A stretch of DNA of 48,569 bases, taken from a bacterium. Its GTDB lineage: Bacteria > Chloroflexota > Dormibacteria > UBA8260 > Bog-877. The notes under the pieces are model-generated. The model was not told the origin of the DNA. It was given only the letters and a program-made list of their open reading frames with translations, and made no database searches. Location: assembly GCA_021817025.1 (NCBI GenBank), contig JAKAWF010000001.1:1-48569 (forward strand), in the 5' to 3' direction. Shown piece by piece: positions 1 to 8,682 of the stretch. Position 1 is the stretch's first letter. Each line of letters starts with the position of its first letter. Position numbers and translations under genes: made by a program.

Positions 1-757
1 TCTCTTCGCTCACGCTGCTTCAGTCCCCTGGGAACACAGGTTTGGGCTGCCTGGCCCGACCACCGGCCACGGGTGCTCCCACAATGGCCGAGATTGGCCA
101 ACGAGGCCGGCAACTGTTGGCAACCCGCTTGGAAAGGGGTGGGCACGCGGACCACTCCCGCCTCGGGCGGTGACCTGCTCACCCAGACGCGGGGTTCACC
201 GACCAGGCAGCGCTCGGGCGCGAGGCGTTCGGCGCTGGTGCGGCAGCCCAGGTGGAGGGCGCCACCCGGGTCGTGCCCAGGAGCTGGGCCGGGCGCTGGC
301 CCGGTCGGCGACCATCGACCCGGCGTGCCGCAACCGCTGGGCCAGCTTGGCCGGCACTCATCTCTGGCCGCCCCAGGCGCAGAGATCGGGACGTCCGAGT
401 TCAAGAAGTGGCGCATGAATGGGTTGCACCTGCTCCGTACTCGGCCCTGTCTCCCGGGCTGTGTGAACTCGGCAATCCCGGTTGGAGGCGGCTTGGTGGC
501 TCACTTGGATGCGAGACCGAACGAGCGACGACGTCCCCATCTCCGAAGTGACGACGCCGACCACAAGGACGGCCAACTCCGGTTAGCCCGGCCCGGGGCC
601 GGGGGCGGCGTCGGGGTGCGAGGGTGGGCTGAGAGCACGGATCACCTCCTTCCCGGATCGCGAACGGTGAGCCGTTTCATACGTTGAGAAATTCAGGAAT
701 CACCAGTCGTTGGTAGACTGAGGCGTCTGTACTGGAGAGACGAGGCGGGGTGAGCGA
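1..757. other. Leader region with no convincing gene
   Basis: Several open frames cross this stretch on both strands, but none has a recognisable domain, a good ribosome binding site or codon use like the neighbouring genes. The only signal I can point to is the promoter-like sequence just before ilvD. The left end of the window may cut off the 3' part of an upstream gene, but no coding frame enters convincingly from the left. Confidence 0.5.
692..719 (+). promoter_or_regulatory. Candidate ilvD promoter with GGTAGACT -10 box
   Basis: A -10 box TAGACT at 714-719, preceded by GG, lies 38 bases before the ilvD start. A weak -35 (TTCAGG, 692-697) sits 16 bases upstream. The -10 box is credible mainly because GGTAGACT or GGTAGTCT recurs before three other genes in this window (25789, 29177, 44949). 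The predicted transcript start is near 726. Confidence 0.4.
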
Positions 758-2449
758 ATGGCCATCAACCGGCCGCATAGTCATGATGTCACCGACGGAC
801 CGGAGAGGGCTCCAGCCCGAGCGATGTTGCGGGCAGTGGGGTTCAGGGACGCGGACTTCGACCAACCTCAAGTCGGGATCGCCTCGGCCGGCAACGACCT
901 CACCCCGTGCAACCTCACCCTCAACTCGCTCGGCGATGCGGTGGCGACGGGCGTGCGGGTCGCTGGCGGGGTCCCCATGAGGTTTTCCACGGTGGCGATC
1001 TCCGACGGCATCGCGATGGGCCATGAAGGCATGCGGTCATCATTGCCCAGCCGCGACCTGATCGCCGATTCGGTGGAGTGCGTGATGAGCGCGGAGCGGC
1101 TCGACGCCATGGTGACCATCGCCGGCTGTGACAAGAGCCTCCCGGCCATGCTGATGGCCGCGGCTCGCCTCAACGTCGCCGCCGTCTTCCTGTATGGCGG
1201 TACGAGCCAACCCGGACGTCACCTCGGCCGAGATGTCACGATTCAGGATGTGTTCGAAGCGGTGGGCGCACGCGCTGCCGGTCGGATCGATGACGCCGAG
1301 TTGGACGCCTTGGAACGATCAGCATGCCCGGGCGCGGGATCGTGCGCTGGGATGTACACGGCCAACACGGTCGCCGCCGAAGCGGAAGCTCTGGGCATGG
1401 CTCTGCCCGGATCAGCATCCCCGCCGGCAGCCAGCGACGACCGGGTCCGTTTCGCACAAGCCAGTGGGGAAGCCGCCGTCCGCCTGCTTGCCAACGGGAT
1501 CCGCGCCCGCGACATCCTGACCCGGCCTGCCTTCGAGAACGCCATCGCAACCGTGATGGCTCTGGGCGGTTCGACCAACGCGGTCCTGCACCTGCTCGCC
1601 ATCGCCCACGAGGCCGGTGTCCGCCTCGACCTCGACGACTTCGATCGCATCAGCCGCCGGATTCCGCATCTGGCCGACCTGCGTCCCGGCGGCCGTTTCG
1701 TGATGACCGACCTGGACCGCGTCGGTGGGGTGCCGGTCGTACTTGACACCCTGCTCCAAGCCGGGCTGCTCCACGGTGACGCACTCACCGTCACCGGAGC
1801 CACCATCGCTGAGAACCTCGCCGCTCTGTCTGTGCCTCGAGCTGATGGCGTGGTGGTGCGGTCCATGGCCGAGCCACTCCGCCGCGACGGGGGCCTGGCC
1901 ATCCTCCACGGTTCTCTGGCACCGCAAGGCGCCGTGGTGAAACTCGCGGGGATGGACATCCCGCGTTTTGTCGGTGTCGCGCGCGTCTTCGACCACGAGC
2001 CCGACGCCATGCGCCACGTCACCAGCGGCAGGCTCCGCGCCGGCGATGTCATCGTCGTCCGCTACGAGGGCCCGCGGGGAGGGCCCGGCATGCCCGAGAT
2101 GCTCGCCGTGACCGCGGCCGTCAAGGGCTCCGGCCACGGACGCGATGTGGCCCTGCTCACCGACGGCCGCTTCTCGGGCGCAACCACCGGCATCAGTATC
2201 GGCCACGTCTGCCCCGAGGCTGCCGTCGGTGGCCCCATCGCCCTCGTCCAGAACGGCGATCCCATCGTGGTCGATCTTGCCGCTCGCCTCCTCGACCTCA
2301 ACGTCGATTCCGGAGAGCTGAGTCGCCGCCGCCAGGATTGGCGGGCACCAGCCTTCCCGACCGGCAACGGTTTCCTGGCCAAGTACGCCCGACTCGTCGG
2401 CCCCGCATCTCAGGGGGCGCTGGTGGGGGTCCCCGACCTGACCCCGTAA
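758..2449 (+). CDS. ilvD: Dihydroxy-acid dehydratase
   Basis: This enzyme dehydrates 2,3-dihydroxy-3-methylbutanoate and its methylpentanoate homologue to the 2-keto acids that precede valine, leucine and isoleucine, in the cytoplasm. The 563-residue protein is the usual IlvD length. The three cysteines expected to hold the Fe-S cluster are visible: C51 in TPCN, C124 in AGCDKS and C196 in SCAGMYTAN. The family motifs GGSTNAVLH and GGPGMPEM are also present, as is the C-terminal region TDGRFSG. The ATG at 758 is preceded by a GAGGCGGGG stretch. The gene stands alone and ends facing the Sua5-type gene. Edd, the related phosphogluconate dehydratase, is possible in principle, but the length and motifs fit IlvD better. 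Confidence 0.95.
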   Translation: MAINRPHSHDVTDGPERAPARAMLRAVGFRDADFDQPQVGIASAGNDLTPCNLTLNSLGDAVATGVRVAGGVPMRFSTVAISDGIAMGHEGMRSSLPSRDLIADSVECVMSAERLDAMVTIAGCDKSLPAMLMAAARLNVAAVFLYGGTSQPGRHLGRDVTIQDVFEAVGARAAGRIDDAELDALERSACPGAGSCAGMYTANTVAAEAEALGMALPGSASPPAASDDRVRFAQASGEAAVRLLANGIRARDILTRPAFENAIATVMALGGSTNAVLHLLAIAHEAGVRLDLDDFDRISRRIPHLADLRPGGRFVMTDLDRVGGVPVVLDTLLQAGLLHGDALTVTGATIAENLAALSVPRADGVVVRSMAEPLRRDGGLAILHGSLAPQGAVVKLAGMDIPRFVGVARVFDHEPDAMRHVTSGRLRAGDVIVVRYEGPRGGPGMPEMLAVTAAVKGSGHGRDVALLTDGRFSGATTGISIGHVCPEAAVGGPIALVQNGDPIVVDLAARLLDLNVDSGELSRRRQDWRAPAFPTGNGFLAKYARLVGPASQGALVGVPDLTP

Positions 2450-2698
2450 CGTCAGCCCGCCGGAGCAACCGGGCGGGGCCCCACGGGCCCAGGGTGCCAG
2501 GGCGGCCGGCGCTGAGCTGCCCGGTAGTGGCCGTGAACGCGGCCCCGACCGGGGCGTTGGCCTCATTCCTTCTCGTCCACTCCCAGGCCACCGAGCCGGC
2601 GCACGCCGGTTCACCTCGAGGACCCCCCGTGCTCCGGAGGCGCCGATGGTACGGGCGGGTGCCAGGGAAGCCGCGCTCCGCCCAGTCCGGAGCTCGCC

Positions 2699-3703
2699 TC
2701 AGCGGTGCGCAGCGCGACGCAGACGGTCCTTGACGGCGACGCCGAGGCCTTCGTCCGGAGGCAGCGCCACGACCAGGACATCCAGGGCCTGGGCGTCGGC
2801 CTGCCGCAGACGCTGGTAGAGCGAGCGGGCGAAGACGGCGATCTCCCCGTCCGCGTCCCAGACCACGGTGGCCCCGGGAACCTCGATCCGGGCCAGCGAC
2901 AGCACCCCCACCCGGGCCCCGCTGGAAACGAGATCGGCTCCGCGCAGGGCGACTTGGTCCGGGGCGCACAGCTCCAGCGGAGTCCTCGGCGCGTAGTGGG
3001 ATGGCAGCATCCCCGGTGCCCGCACCGGGCCGTGCGCCGTCGTCCGGGCGCGACGCCCGAGCACCCGGGCGATCACCTCGGGGCTGACACCGCCCGGTCG
3101 CAGGATCGCCACCTCGCCTTCGGTGAACTCGACAATGGTCGACTCGACACCGATTTCGCACGGCCCGCCATCGATGACCAGGTCGACCTCGTCGCCGAGG
3201 TCGTGGAGGACATCATCAGCCGTGGTGGGGCTGACACGACCGAACCGGTTCGCCGAGGGGGCGGCAAGGCCGCCGCCGAAGGACTCGAGGAGACGCTGAG
3301 CGACAGGATGGGCGGGCATGCGCAGCGCCACTGTGTCCAACCCACCGGTGACCTCCGTGAGAACCGACGGGTGCCGCTGCAGGACCAGCGTGAGCGGGCC
3401 GGGCCACAGCGCCTCGGCCAGGCGGGAGGCGTCGTCGGGCACGTGCTGGGCCCAGTCGGTGAGGCTCGCTCCGCCGCCCAGGTGCACGATCAATGGGTCA
3501 TCGGCGGGACGACCCTTGATGGCGAAGATCCGCGCCACCGCCTCCTTGCTGGAGGCATCGGCGGCGAGGCCGTACACGGTCTCGGTCGGCATCGCGACGA
3601 CACGGCCAGCTCTCAGCAGGCCAACCGCGAGTCCGATCGACCGGTCACTGTCGTCGACGATCACGCCGTCATCATCCCACGCGTTCCGGTCATCGACAGG
3701 CAT
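2699..3703 (-). CDS. sua5: L-threonylcarbamoyladenylate synthase (Sua5/YwlC type)
   Basis: This enzyme makes threonylcarbamoyl-AMP from threonine, bicarbonate and ATP. The product is transferred to A37 of ANN-reading tRNAs to give t6A. The first ~200 residues form the YrdC/TsaC domain, with the PTETVYGL nucleotide-site motif, the KGRP motif and the APSANRFG motif. A linker leads to a Sua5 C-terminal domain containing PSHYAPRTPL. The 334-residue length fits the two-domain Sua5 form rather than the short TsaC form. The gene converges on ilvD across a 249-base gap. A GTG codon at residue 14 could also be the start, because the first residues are rich in Asp and not clearly conserved. Confidence 0.93.
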   Translation of the reverse strand: MPVDDRNAWDDDGVIVDDSDRSIGLAVGLLRAGRVVAMPTETVYGLAADASSKEAVARIFAIKGRPADDPLIVHLGGGASLTDWAQHVPDDASRLAEALWPGPLTLVLQRHPSVLTEVTGGLDTVALRMPAHPVAQRLLESFGGGLAAPSANRFGRVSPTTADDVLHDLGDEVDLVIDGGPCEIGVESTIVEFTEGEVAILRPGGVSPEVIARVLGRRARTTAHGPVRAPGMLPSHYAPRTPLELCAPDQVALRGADLVSSGARVGVLSLARIEVPGATVVWDADGEIAVFARSLYQRLRQADAQALDVLVVALPPDEGLGVAVKDRLRRAAHR

Positions 3704-3856
3704 CTCAGCCCAGGGTCGAGGGGGCGCCGCTGGTGGGGCGACACGGCAGCTTCGACGAGGTCGTCACGGCTCCCGGACCGAGCCGATGTCAAGGGCCACC
3801 CCTCAGGGGCGGCCCCCCCACCGGGCGGGGATCGGTGCCCACCGCCAGCCGCGCCC

Positions 3857-3862
3857 TAAGAT
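3857..3862 (+). promoter_or_regulatory. -10 box placing the GT2 transcript start on its start codon
   Basis: TAAGAT at 3857-3862 matches a -10 box and lies seven bases before the GTG at 3870. Transcription would then begin at or next to that GTG, giving a leaderless mRNA. No ribosome binding site precedes either this GTG or the in-frame ATG at 3861. No -35 box is obvious. Confidence 0.4.
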
Positions 3863-3869
3863 GGCGGCG

Positions 3870-4748
3870 GTGAGCGTTGAGAGCGGGCATGCCTCGACTT
3901 CGGCTCGAGTGCAGGTGCAGGTGGTCCTGCATCATTCGGAACGCTGGCTGTCGCGGCTGAGGGCGGGTTTGGGACACCTGGCCCCGGTCGAGGGAGGCTT
4001 CGTGGTGGCCTGCTGGGACAACGACCCGGGGAATGGGCCGGGAGAGGTTTTCCGGTCGGGTGGCCCCTGGGCGGGCTCCACCTACGTGCCCTCTCCCGCC
4101 GGCAACATCGGCTTTGGCGCGGCCCACAACGCTCTGGCTGAGCTCGCGCCGGCTGGGTGCGAGTACCTGCTCTTGCTGAACCCCGACGCGGTGCCGCAGT
4201 TCGACTGCCTGGAGCAGCTGGTGGCCGCCGCTGAGCTGGACCCCAGGGCCGCCCTCGTGGAGGCCGCCCAGTTTCCCATCGAACACCCCAAGGCGTACGA
4301 TCCCGCGACCTGGCAAACCAATTGGTGCGCCGCCGCCTGCGTGCTGGTCCGCAAGCAGGCATTCCTGGAACTGGGAGGATTTGACCAGGGGCTGTTCCTC
4401 TACTGCGAGGATGTCGACCTCAGCTGGCGGGCATGGCTGGCTGGTTGGCACTGCCTGTACGTGCCCGGGGCCCGCTGCCTGCACGTGACCGAAGCCCAGG
4501 ACCTGGCCAAGGATCGATCGGCGGAAACCTTCCACAGCCATGTGGGGCACCTCTATCTGCGCCGCAAGTACTTTGGCCAGGCGGCGGTCGCCGAGTACCA
4601 GGGGGCGCTGCGCGAGCACCTGGCACCGTCCGCGGTCGAGCGGATCCTGGCTCGCTTCGCCGCCCTGCCGCAGGCGGCAGTCGATCGCGCTGGGGACCCA
4701 CACATCATGCTGACGCCTGGGGAGATCTATGCCGAGCGACGCTGGTAA
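3870..4748 (+). CDS. Family 2 glycosyltransferase, rhamnosyltransferase-like
   Basis: This is a cytoplasmic or membrane-associated GT-A enzyme that probably adds a sugar to a surface polysaccharide. The GT2 features are an N-terminal beta-strand region, NIGFGAAHN near residue 85 (typical of rhamnosyltransferase-like GT2 proteins), LLLNPDA as the DxD equivalent, GGFDQGLFLYCEDVD with the acceptor-side acidic residues, and a downstream GARCLHV segment. The length is about 292 residues. The start is uncertain: ATG 3861 lies inside a -10-like box, so GTG 3870 is preferred. The 3' end overlaps the next gene by 20 bases, which indicates an operon and probable translational coupling. The acceptor and donor sugars cannot be read from sequence. 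Confidence 0.85.
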   Translation: MSVESGHASTSARVQVQVVLHHSERWLSRLRAGLGHLAPVEGGFVVACWDNDPGNGPGEVFRSGGPWAGSTYVPSPAGNIGFGAAHNALAELAPAGCEYLLLLNPDAVPQFDCLEQLVAAAELDPRAALVEAAQFPIEHPKAYDPATWQTNWCAAACVLVRKQAFLELGGFDQGLFLYCEDVDLSWRAWLAGWHCLYVPGARCLHVTEAQDLAKDRSAETFHSHVGHLYLRRKYFGQAAVAEYQGALREHLAPSAVERILARFAALPQAAVDRAGDPHIMLTPGEIYAERRW

Positions 4749-6447
4749 GTACGATTTCGCAGTCGATCCCGGCAATCGCAACAGCACCTATGGGCTGATC
4801 TGTGACCGGGTGCCGGAGGGGGCGGCGGTCCTCGACATCGGCTGCTCCTCCGGCAATCTGGGGCTGGTTCTGGAGCGGCTCCGGGGATGCCGCGTGCTGG
4901 GGATCGACATCGACCGAGACGCGGTCGCGGTCGCGCGCTCACAGGGGCTCGAGGCGATCGTGGCCGACCTCACCCGCGAGCCCGCCGCCGTCGTGGTCGG
5001 CGAGCGTCGGTTTGACGTGATCATCCTGGCGGACGTCCTGGAACACCTGGTCAGCCCCGCCAGCGTCCTGGCTCCGGTGGGAGCGCTGCTCAACCCCGGG
5101 GGCAGAGTGCTGTGCTCGTTTCCCAACATCACCCACGTGGACGTCCAGGCCATGCTCGCCCAGGACGAGTGGCGCACCCAGCCGACCGGCATCCTGGACG
5201 AGACCCATCTCCGATTCTTCACGGCGGGCAGCTTCACCTCGCTGGCTTTCAGCTGCGGCTACGATGTCGCCGCGATCGAGCGGGTCACCCTGCCCTTGCT
5301 CGGGACCGAGGTCCTCGACTACGGCCGGCGGCTGAGCCTGGGGCCGCCGGAGGTGGCCGCTCTGGCGGGTGTCTCCCAGCGGGCCAACCCCAACGGTGAG
5401 GTCTACCAGTACGTCTTCGAGCTCCGCCTGGCGTCAGAGCGTGCCCGGCTCTCGGAAGGCCCCAGGCTCGGCCGAGAGCTGACCGGCGACCCTGTCCCGC
5501 CGGCGCAGGCGGGCCGGCTGGACGTGGTGGTGCGCACGATAGAGGGCCGGCTGGGATACCTCAAGGACGCCCTCTACTCGCTGGTGGGGGTGACCTATCC
5601 GTCGCTGCGGGCGATCGTCTGCATCGACGGCTCCTCGCCCGCCTACGCGGACTCGGTGCGGGAGCTGGTGGGCCACCTGGAGGGCCTCCTGGAGGTGGTG
5701 GTGGGGGTGGTGCCCCCCCACCAGTCGCAGCGCGGGCGGCCGCTGAACTGGGGGCTGGACCAAGCCGGCGGCGAGTACCTCTCATTTCTCGACGATGACG
5801 ACGTCTACTATCCGAGCTTTGGGGACCGCCTGATCGGGTGCCTCAGAGACCACCCCGAGGCGACGGTTGCCTACGGGATCGGCCAGGTGGTGCGGGGAGA
5901 GGCCACCGGCTCCGGCTTTCGAGCCCTGTCGCATCTGAAACAGTACGACGAGCCGTTCGACCGCGCCCGCCTCTTCCTGGAGAACTACATCCCGATAAAC
6001 ACCTTGGTGGTGCGTCGCGGCGCGCTCCAGGCGGCCGGAATTCGCTTCGACGAGAGCCTGCCGGTCTATGAGGACTGGGCCTTCCTGCGGGAGCTGGCGG
6101 CCCGCTTCGAGTTCCAGTTTGTCAACGCGGTGATCTCGGAATACCGCCTGCGAACCGACGGATCCAACGCCGTGCCGGAGGGGTCGGAGGAGCGCTGGGA
6201 GCGGACGGCGGCGCAGGTCCGCCAGCGCTACGCGGCCCAGACGGTCAGGCTGCGCGCCGAGGAGCTGGCCAGCCTGGCGGAGCGAGCGCGGGGCGCCGAG
6301 ACCCGAACCCGGGCCGAAATGGCCACCTTGAGGGCGGAGCTCGCCGCCATCCAGACGCTCAACCGCCGCCTGCTCTCCTCCCGGAGCTGGAAGCTCACAC
6401 GGCCTCTGCGACGGCTCCTGGGGTCGGACCTTCCCGAGGACGCCTGA
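4729..6447 (+). CDS. Class I methyltransferase fused to a family 2 glycosyltransferase
   Basis: The 572-residue protein carries two enzymes. Residues ~20-200 are an SAM-dependent methyltransferase, with the LDIGCSSGNLG binding motif, an acidic GIDID strand end, and ADVLEHL. Residues ~260-490 are a GT2 domain, with FLDDDDVYYP as the DxD region and EDWAFLREL as the catalytic-side motif. A charged helical stretch (~500-550) follows. The protein ends in SRSWKLTRPLRRL, a tail often seen on surface-polysaccharide glycosyltransferases. ATG 4729 is preceded by GGGGAG. It overlaps the upstream GT2, so the pair probably builds and methylates one glycan. Methylation could cap or modify the chain, but this is inference. 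Confidence 0.88.
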   Translation: MPSDAGKYDFAVDPGNRNSTYGLICDRVPEGAAVLDIGCSSGNLGLVLERLRGCRVLGIDIDRDAVAVARSQGLEAIVADLTREPAAVVVGERRFDVIILADVLEHLVSPASVLAPVGALLNPGGRVLCSFPNITHVDVQAMLAQDEWRTQPTGILDETHLRFFTAGSFTSLAFSCGYDVAAIERVTLPLLGTEVLDYGRRLSLGPPEVAALAGVSQRANPNGEVYQYVFELRLASERARLSEGPRLGRELTGDPVPPAQAGRLDVVVRTIEGRLGYLKDALYSLVGVTYPSLRAIVCIDGSSPAYADSVRELVGHLEGLLEVVVGVVPPHQSQRGRPLNWGLDQAGGEYLSFLDDDDVYYPSFGDRLIGCLRDHPEATVAYGIGQVVRGEATGSGFRALSHLKQYDEPFDRARLFLENYIPINTLVVRRGALQAAGIRFDESLPVYEDWAFLRELAARFEFQFVNAVISEYRLRTDGSNAVPEGSEERWERTAAQVRQRYAAQTVRLRAEELASLAERARGAETRTRAEMATLRAELAAIQTLNRRLLSSRSWKLTRPLRRLLGSDLPEDA

Positions 6448-6875
6448 TCCCAGCGGGCGCCGGCGGTGGGTGCGGAGTCCGCGTCCCCGCCGGCGGCGGT
6501 CGCTCGGACCGGGGGGCGCGGTCCGGTCCCCCACCGGATTCCCCGCGCCGACACTGACGCCGGTCACGGTCCGGGTCGCCCCGATCCCGACTCGTCGGAG
6601 GGTCCGCGGCCCGGCTCCGGTGCGAGAGCTCCCGCCTTGGAGTCGACAGCTCCGAACGCGCTGGTCCGGGCCGGCCCGCTCAGGAGTCCGCGCGCACCGG
6701 GTATGAACGTCGCCTCTGTGGGCCCGCAGCGGCAGGACCGGGCTCTCCGGCATCCGCGGACACGCGCTCCGACGGCCAGGGCATGGGCCCAGTCGCGGCC
6801 AGGTAGCACTGGTGGCTCTTGAACTCGAGGGCTGCTGCCCAGAGGTTGCGAGTCCCCGCACGTCGGCGACAGGTG
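6448..6875. other. Non-coding gap between convergent genes
   Basis: This 428-base stretch separates the methyltransferase-GT2 gene from the convergent diguanylate cyclase. Frames here are open only because of the high GC content, and none has a start site or domain I recognise. I see no strong hairpin with a T-run. Confidence 0.5.
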
Positions 6876-7814
6876 TCAGGCGCGCTCCCCGCGAGGAGCA
6901 GCCGGCTCGAAGACGCGGGAGCGGCCGCCTCCATCCGCCTTGGCCTGGTACATGGCAGCGTCGGCGTTTCGGAGCAGCATGTCTATGCTGGCGACTTCCG
7001 GGGAGCTCATCGCGATGCCGATGCTGGCGCTGATGACCACCTCCTGACCGGCCAGGGCGAGGGGTTGCTGCAGAGCATCCTGGATCCGGGCGGCAGTGGC
7101 GAGCGCCTCGTCGGGCGACGTCAGCGCGTCGAGCAGGAGCACGAACTCGTCGCCACCGAAGCGAGCCACCGTGTCCACCTCTCGGACACAGCCCCGCAGC
7201 CTGGTGGCAACCGTGCGGAGCAGCCCGTCCCCGGCCCGGTGCCCGAATCGATCATTGACATCCTTGAAGTCGTCGAGATCGGAGAACAGGACCGCGAGCA
7301 TCTCCCGCTGGCGGCGCGTGCGGGCCAGCGCCTGGACCGCCCGGTCATCGAACATGGCCCGGTTGGGCAGGCCGGTGAGATGGTCGTGGAGGGCCTGGTG
7401 GAGGAGCTGCTTGCGCCGACGCTCCTGCTTGGTCACGTCCTCGAACTGGCACACCAAGCCGAGCGGGTCCCCCGCCGGGTCACGGACCAAGGTCACGAAG
7501 GCCTTCACCCAGACGAGGTGGCCATCGGCGTGCAAGTAGCGCTTCACGAACCGTCCCCGGGTGCCCCCATCCCGAAACATGTCAAGGGTTGCTCGCCGAT
7601 CCGCCGGGTGGACCAGGCCACGCACCCCCAGCTCGACCACTTCGGCAGGACTCCGTCCCACACTGCGGCAGAGGGCGTCGTTCACCTGGAGGAAGCGTCC
7701 GTCCGGGGTGATGAGGGCCATGCCGAGAGGAGCGTGCAGGACCATCAGGCGGTACTGCTCCTCAGCATTCCCGGGCGCCACCCCCGCGGTCCGGTCGGCG
7801 GTCACCTCGGCCAT
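6876..7814 (-). CDS. PAS-GGDEF diguanylate cyclase
   Basis: This protein makes cyclic di-GMP from two GTP. It has 312 residues with no membrane segment. A PAS domain spans ~20-135 (APLGMALITPDGRFLQVNDAL), with a PAC-like end (FEDVTKQERR). The GGDEF domain runs from ~143 (HDHLTGLPNRAMF) to the end. The catalytic GGDEF motif is intact near residue 219. A product-inhibition I-site (REVD) lies exactly five residues before it, so both activity and feedback control are likely. The PAS domain closely resembles the second PAS of the cyclase at 32479-34473, so the two are paralogues. The frame stays open to 8063, but the methionine at 7814 is the first that begins a sensible domain. Its ribosome binding site is weak. 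Confidence 0.88.
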   Translation of the reverse strand: MAEVTADRTAGVAPGNAEEQYRLMVLHAPLGMALITPDGRFLQVNDALCRSVGRSPAEVVELGVRGLVHPADRRATLDMFRDGGTRGRFVKRYLHADGHLVWVKAFVTLVRDPAGDPLGLVCQFEDVTKQERRRKQLLHQALHDHLTGLPNRAMFDDRAVQALARTRRQREMLAVLFSDLDDFKDVNDRFGHRAGDGLLRTVATRLRGCVREVDTVARFGGDEFVLLLDALTSPDEALATAARIQDALQQPLALAGQEVVISASIGIAMSSPEVASIDMLLRNADAAMYQAKADGGGRSRVFEPAAPRGERA

Positions 7815-8682
7815 CAGGGTGGGCTTTCCGAAGTCCCCGCAGCCGGCGGGACAGTTGGGCTCGAGGACCGGGCTCCCCCGACCACCGCCACTGGGCGGAG
7901 CGCGGTGGCGGGCGCCCTCCTGGTTCCTGCGCTCGCTGGCGCAGAGGCCAGAGGCGAGGGGACCGGTTCCCGCCTGTCTGGAGGCCAATCGCTGGACCGA
8001 CGCCGACCCCGGGTGATGCTCAGGATGACAGCGCGGAGGTAGATCAAGAACACGCCCTGGCATCTGCCCCCGCCCACCCGGCGCCCACCCGACCTGGCCG
8101 GGGGATGTCCGGTTGCCGCGCCTCCGCCCACATGTCCCCCCCTCGGTTCATTGGCTGCAGGGGCCAAACCCCCGAGGTGCCTTGGGGCCCCACCACCACC
8201 TCGCTCTCTCCACAAGAAGAGGCCGCAGTGCCAGGAAGTCCTCGTGGGGGCCAGTCGCGGCGTCCACCACGCCGGGCCCGCCCGCGCCGGCCGCCCCTTC
8301 CCGGAGGCCGCCGCGTCACTCACTGCCCGCGGCGGGGTGGGGCCGAGGCCGGACACGGGGACCCTTGATCCGGCGGGGTGGCGACGGTGGGGCTGCCTCC
8401 GCGGCACGGGCTCTCCGTCAGATCCGGACCACTGACCAGAGCCGGCGAAGTACCAGCCGGGGCCCTCCGCTGTGGGTGGGGCGGACTCGTCATCGACGCC
8501 GGCGCAGGCGCGGCCGAGGCTCCGAGCGAGCGAGGCTCGCCGGGACGGTCGGACTCCTCCTCTGAGACCCGGGGCGAGCTGCGCGAGGACTTTTCTGCCC
8601 GAAGGCCTCTTCTTGAGCAGAGTCACGCCGTGCCACGGGACGGGCAGGGCATGCACCAGAGACCGGAGGAGGACACCAGCAG
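7815..8682. other. Long intergenic region upstream of the S53 peptidase
   Basis: About 870 bases separate the divergent cyclase and S53 peptidase. Short overlapping frames fill it on both strands without recognisable domains. The last 100 bases contain the shared bipartite element described at 8583-8616. I see no RNA gene or repeat. Confidence 0.5.
8583..8616 (+). promoter_or_regulatory. Bipartite element shared with the propeller gene (candidate ECF promoter)
   Basis: GCGAGGACTTTT at 8583-8594 is followed 15 bases later by TTCTTGA at 8610-8616, and the S53 start codon lies 89 bases beyond the first box. The identical 12-base box, with a near-identical second element (TTCTGGA) 16 bases on, precedes the other PEAPW-tailed gene at 13143-13177. 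A GGAC/TTTT box resembles -35 elements of ECF sigma factors, and an ECF gene lies between the two targets. The assignment is inference. Confidence 0.45.

Noticed and set aside
73..687. 204-codon open frame before ilvD
   Set aside because: No domain, no ribosome binding site, and overlapping open frames on both strands typical of high-GC sequence.
2542..2555. GCCCC/GGGGC hairpin between ilvD and the Sua5-type gene as a terminator
   Set aside because: Five pairs only and no T-run on either side; such stems are expected often in GC-rich DNA.
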